A stretch of DNA of 64,000 bases, taken from Acinetobacter wuhouensis (GTDB lineage Bacteria; Pseudomonadota; Gammaproteobacteria; Pseudomonadales; Moraxellaceae). Made by a program: the position numbers and the translations under genes. Numbering within the stretch: the stretch's first letter is position 1; each line of letters begins with the position of its first letter. The notes below the pieces were generated by a model, which worked only from the letters and a program-made list of their open reading frames with translations, had not been told where the DNA came from and did not search any database. The DNA is taken from the NCBI RefSeq assembly GCF_001696605.3, contig NZ_CP031716.1, positions 3,596,001 through 3,660,000 on the forward strand, read 5' to 3'. Shown here piece by piece: positions 60,792 to 64,000 of this stretch.

Positions 60792-61916
60792 ATGTCACAA
60801 AAACAATTTACTTCCACAGACCAAAATTCAATTAAATTTGCCTACTGGGTTCCCAATGTCAGTGGTGGCTTAGTTGTGAGTAATATTGAGCAACGTACCG
60901 ACTGGAGCTATGACTACAATGTGCGTTTGGCGCAAGCTGCTGAAAAAAGTGGTTTTGAATATGCGCTGACGCAGATTCGTTTTACCGCAGGTTATGGTGC
61001 TGAAAATCAGCATGAATCGGTAAGTTTCAGTCATGCACTTTTAGCAAAAACTGAAAAATTAAAAGTCATTGCTGCCATTCTGCCTGGTCCGTGGAAGCCT
61101 GCGCTTGCAGCGAAGCAATTGGCAACCATTGATTATCTAACCAATGGACGTGTGGCAATTAATGTGGTCAGTGGTTGGTTCCGTGGCGAGTTTGATGCCA
61201 TTGGTGAGACTTGGCCTGAACATGATGAACGTTATGTCCGTTCTGAAGAATTTATCCGTACCTTAAAGGGCATCTGGACAACGGACAACTATAGCTTTGA
61301 TGGTAAATATTATCAGTTTAAAGATTACACCTTAAAGCCAAAACCTGTGCAAAAACCACATATTGAAGTGTTCCAAGGCGGAAGTTCTCGTGCTGCACGT
61401 GACATGGCTTCTCGTGTTTCTGACTGGTACTTTACCAATGGCAACACCCCTGCTGAACTGAAAAAGCAGATTGATGATATTCGTGAAAAAGCCAAAGTGA
61501 ATGGTCATCGTGTAAAAATTGGCGTAAATGCCTTTATTATCGCCCGTGACACTGAAGAAGAAGCGCAAGCGGTACTGCAGGAAATTATTGCCAAAGCCAA
61601 TGTTGAAGCCGTCAATGCCTTTGGTGATGCGACCCGTGAAGCTGGTGCCGCTTCTAAAGAGGGCGAAGGTAACTGGGCTAAATCTACTTTTGAAGACTTA
61701 GTGCAATATAACGATGGTTTTAAAACTAATTTGATCGGTACACCACAGCAAATTGCGGAACGTATTGTCGAGTTAAAAAGTGTCGGTGTGGATTTAGTCC
61801 TTTCAGGTTTCTTACATTTCATTGAAGAAGTCGAATATTTTGGGGAAAAGGTGTTGCCATTGGTTCGTGAATTAGAGGAGGCTCAAAAGAATCAAATTAC
61901 AGCAAAATCCGCTTAA
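60792..61916 (+). CDS. sfnG: FMNH2-dependent dimethyl sulfone monooxygenase
   Basis: A 374-residue luciferase-like TIM-barrel monooxygenase. The SfnG/SsuD features are FAYWVPNVSGGLVVSN near the start, LPGPWKPALAAKQLATID, the active-site INVVSGWFRGEFDAIGE, and FQGGSSRAARDMASRVSDWY. It converts dimethyl sulfone to methanesulfinate and formaldehyde for sulfur assimilation. With msuE it forms an operon; downstream sulfonate genes are absent here. A terminator hairpin follows. Confidence 0.93.
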   Translation: MSQKQFTSTDQNSIKFAYWVPNVSGGLVVSNIEQRTDWSYDYNVRLAQAAEKSGFEYALTQIRFTAGYGAENQHESVSFSHALLAKTEKLKVIAAILPGPWKPALAAKQLATIDYLTNGRVAINVVSGWFRGEFDAIGETWPEHDERYVRSEEFIRTLKGIWTTDNYSFDGKYYQFKDYTLKPKPVQKPHIEVFQGGSSRAARDMASRVSDWYFTNGNTPAELKKQIDDIREKAKVNGHRVKIGVNAFIIARDTEEEAQAVLQEIIAKANVEAVNAFGDATREAGAASKEGEGNWAKSTFEDLVQYNDGFKTNLIGTPQQIAERIVELKSVGVDLVLSGFLHFIEEVEYFGEKVLPLVRELEEAQKNQITAKSA

Positions 61917-61969
61917 AGGATGTGCTTAGAAAATAACAATAAATAATCAAAAATAAGGTTTTTAGTTTT

Positions 61970-61998
61970 CCCTCATGACTCGGCTTGAGGGATTTTTT
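61970..61998 (+). terminator. Intrinsic terminator after sfnG
   Basis: CCCTCA / TGAGGG stem followed by ATTTTTTT. It separates sfnG from the beta-lactamase gene. Confidence 0.88.
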
Positions 61999-62061
61999 TC
62001 TTCCAAATCGTTAATCAACATGCTATTCAGACAGTTTGTTTCGAATGGAAGATGTTCCTGT

Positions 62062-63225
62062 ATGTTGTTTTTCAATAAAAGCACCGCTATTTTCTGCTTT
62101 TTTATCAGTTGTACAAGCATCACCACTGCAAATACCAATCAAGCAGGAATATCTTCAGATCAGCTCAAGGTTGAAAAAGCGATAAACCAGTCATTTCAGC
62201 CCCTGATGAAAAAATATGATGTCTCAGGTATGGCAATCGGCGTGATCTATAAGGGAAAAAGTTACGAACAATATTCAGGTTTACAGTCTATTGCTGACCA
62301 TAAAAAAGTGACTAAAAATACCCTTTTTGAATTAGGTTCAGTCAGTAAAATATTTACTGCTATTGCGGGAACGTATGCGCAAAATCTTGGAAAAATGTCC
62401 CTTCAGGATTACCCTGCACAATATCTGCCTGCACTCAAAAACTCAGAAATCAATCAAGTGACACTGCTGGAATTGGCAACCTACACCAGTGGCAATCTTC
62501 CTTTACAGTTTCCTGATCAAATACAGACAGATGCCGAAATTATTCAATATTTTCAAAACTGGCACATCAAAAATCCGATTGGAAAATACCGTCAATATTC
62601 CAACCCAAGTATAGGACTGTTTGGTGAGGTGACGGCTAAAGCGATGAAGATGCCTTTTAAAACCTTATCTGAGCAGGTTATCTATCCGCAACTTGATCTA
62701 AAACACACCTATATTCAGGTACCTAAACAACAACTGAAAAATTATGCCTTTGGTTATAATCAAAAGAATCAGCCCATACGTGTGACTGCGGGGGCTTTTG
62801 ATACTCAAGCCTATGGCGTGAAATCGAACCTCACGGATCTGTTGCATTTTATCAATTTAAACATAGACCCTGAGCTTGCCAGAGCAACGATCAAACCTGC
62901 GATCAAGGCTACACATACAGGTTATTATAAAATTGGAGACATGACTCAAGCACTCGGATGGGAAAAATTTACTTATCCAGCGACATTGCAGACCTTACTG
63001 GAAAGCAACTCTGAGCGTGTTGTCATGCAATCAAACCCAGTTGAAAAGACAACGGTTGATACTAGCTCAAAAGTCTTCCACAAAACAGGTTCTACCAATG
63101 GTTTCGGGTCTTATATTATTTATATTCCTGAAAAAAAGTTTGGCTTAGTTATGTTGATGAACAAAAAAATACCAAATCCAGAACGCATCAAAGCCGCGTA
63201 TGAGGTATTTCATTCATTGCAGTAA
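62062..63225 (+). CDS. Class C (ADC-like) beta-lactamase
   Basis: A 387-residue periplasmic serine beta-lactamase. A signal peptide (about 1-23, LFFNKSTAIFCFFISCTSIT) precedes all three active-site motifs: SVSK (Ser93), YSN (Tyr179) and KTG (Lys341). The Acinetobacter ADC hallmarks are conserved (FELGSVSK, ATYTSGNLPLQFPD, QYSNPSIGLFG, NYAFGYNQKNQPIRV, YPATLQTLL, HKTGSTNGFG). I chose the ATG at 62062; the frame could begin at 61975, but that lies inside the sfnG terminator hairpin. No ampR is adjacent. The resistance level depends on the promoter and cannot be judged. Confidence 0.93.
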   Translation: MLFFNKSTAIFCFFISCTSITTANTNQAGISSDQLKVEKAINQSFQPLMKKYDVSGMAIGVIYKGKSYEQYSGLQSIADHKKVTKNTLFELGSVSKIFTAIAGTYAQNLGKMSLQDYPAQYLPALKNSEINQVTLLELATYTSGNLPLQFPDQIQTDAEIIQYFQNWHIKNPIGKYRQYSNPSIGLFGEVTAKAMKMPFKTLSEQVIYPQLDLKHTYIQVPKQQLKNYAFGYNQKNQPIRVTAGAFDTQAYGVKSNLTDLLHFINLNIDPELARATIKPAIKATHTGYYKIGDMTQALGWEKFTYPATLQTLLESNSERVVMQSNPVEKTTVDTSSKVFHKTGSTNGFGSYIIYIPEKKFGLVMLMNKKIPNPERIKAAYEVFHSLQ

Positions 63226-63274
63226 AATCGACATGATTCTGGAAACTTTAGATAGCCTATCTCATAAAATGGAT

Positions 63275-63299
63275 CCTCTTAACATTTCCCGTTAAGAGG
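63275..63299. terminator. Hairpin between the convergent beta-lactamase and flavoprotein genes
   Basis: CCTCTTAAC / GTTAAGAGG perfect 9-bp stem with a 7-base loop. No clear T-run follows on either side, so it is a probable but unproven terminator. Confidence 0.5.
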
Positions 63300-63329
63300 T
63301 CATCATAAAACTGAAAGATTTTATTTTTC

Positions 63330-64000
63330 TTAAGAATAAAAACTTGGATCAGGTACTTTTCCTGTCAGCACCCATTCACCGACTTCCTGATATTTATAAT
63401 CAATCGGATCATGCAAAGTCTGCGTGCGTACATTGCGCCAAAAACGATCTAAATTCAGTTTGGCTGTCGTAGCCCTTGCACCCATAACTTGGAAAATATT
63501 CTGTGTCACAAATAGCGACGTATTGGTCGCTGCAATTTTCGCAGTGGCGATCGCAACAGATACCTGTCCACGCTGTTCTCCGGTTAAACCCTCACCTACA
63601 TTCCACGCATCCTGCAAGCTTTCCACGGCTTTATTAGCAAGTAAACGTACACTTTCAAGCTGCACATAAAATTCAGCAAAATGCTTTTGGATAAATGGAT
63701 CATTCACGGCATTTTCAGCCAACGATTTTGACCATGCTTTCTGACTTTGCACAGCCTCTTTCGCAACCTCAAAAGCCCCCTCAGCCACACCTAAAAATAA
63801 ATGTACAAAAATCAATTGCGCAATCAACGGACGTACACTCGAATACGGTGTGCTTAAAGGGCCTGGGTTGAGTAATAATTCATTTTTGGAAATTTTGACC
63901 TGTTCAAAATGGCTCGTACCGCTATCGGTCTGGCGTTGTCCCATATTGTTCCAATCACCTAAAAAACTTACGCCCTGACGCGCAGTGGGAATCACCCCAA
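63330..64000 (-). CDS. DszC/SfnB-type acyl-CoA dehydrogenase-like flavoprotein, C-terminal part
   Basis: About 223 residues are visible; the gene continues past the right edge. The sequence has the C-terminal half of the acyl-CoA dehydrogenase fold as found in DszC, SfnB and related monooxygenases: QRQTDSGTSHFEQVKI, a helical bundle with FLGVAEGAFEVAKEA, and the terminal RFWRNVRTQTLHDPIDYK signature. The position beside msuE-sfnG suggests a sulfur-compound oxidation role. The first codons are missing, so the apparent GTG near the edge is not a start. Confidence 0.88.
   Translation of the reverse strand, partial: GVIPTARQGVSFLGDWNNMGQRQTDSGTSHFEQVKISKNELLLNPGPLSTPYSSVRPLIAQLIFVHLFLGVAEGAFEVAKEAVQSQKAWSKSLAENAVNDPFIQKHFAEFYVQLESVRLLANKAVESLQDAWNVGEGLTGEQRGQVSVAIATAKIAATNTSLFVTQNIFQVMGARATTAKLNLDRFWRNVRTQTLHDPIDYKYQEVGEWVLTGKVPDPSFYS

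Overview
The window looks like a chromosomal segment of an Acinetobacter species. It is A+T-rich. The clearest markers are an rrn operon with tRNA-Ile and tRNA-Ala in the spacer, the def / LysM gene / dprA / tsaC cluster, an Acinetobacter-type zinc locus (znuA facing zur-znuC-znuB across one Zur box), and a class C beta-lactamase that resembles the ADC family. The species cannot be fixed from the sequence alone.

Layout. 1-4.0 kb: leftward rrn operon (16S, tRNA-Ile, tRNA-Ala, 5' half of 23S) with its promoter near 4.0 kb. 4.3-6.2 kb: TetR regulator facing an MpaB/latex-clearing-type haem oxygenase. 6.3-9.3 kb: leftward copper operon (DUF2946 protein, OprC-like TonB receptor, Met/His-rich membrane protein). 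9.4-13 kb: def facing the LysM protein, dprA and tsaC. 13.4-17.3 kb: EamA transporter, TetR facing an MFS exporter, AraC regulator. 17.5-22.2 kb: two paralogous lipoproteins flanking a glutathione peroxidase, small hypotheticals, a P-loop kinase and an orphan cytosine methyltransferase carrying a ribbon-helix-helix domain. 22.5-29.8 kb: complete leftward ATP synthase operon atpIBEFHAGDC. 29.9-33 kb: zinc import and Zur. 33-35.3 kb: two LysE-type exporters and a DyP peroxidase.

35.3-41.7 kb is the main accessory region. It is a leftward type VI secretion module: a long VgrG, a cargo effector that joins a LysM domain, a perfect 22-unit Gln-Pro linker, a lysozyme/transglycosylase-like domain and a papain-like cysteine hydrolase domain, then two small exported proteins that look like immunity proteins. 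No structural T6SS genes are in the window, so this is an orphan vgrG island.

41.8-53.3 kb: NAD-malic enzyme, lipoprotein, DUF2798 protein, argS and a SPOR protein, REP-like repeats with a covarying stem, and a CreBCD two-component system with two perfect cre-tags (one before creB, one before creD), followed by RidA and a DUF2726 protein. 53.3-64 kb: a hairpin-rich intergenic region, a YgiQ radical-SAM protein, an alpha/beta hydrolase, an MFS transporter, an orphan LuxR-type response regulator, the msuE-sfnG sulfone-assimilation pair, the class C beta-lactamase, and a truncated DszC/SfnB-type flavoprotein at the edge.

Functional themes are metal homeostasis (copper, zinc), envelope stress and peptidoglycan biology (LysM, SPOR, Cre, beta-lactamase, T6SS effector), and oxidative or sulfur metabolism around an otherwise housekeeping backbone.
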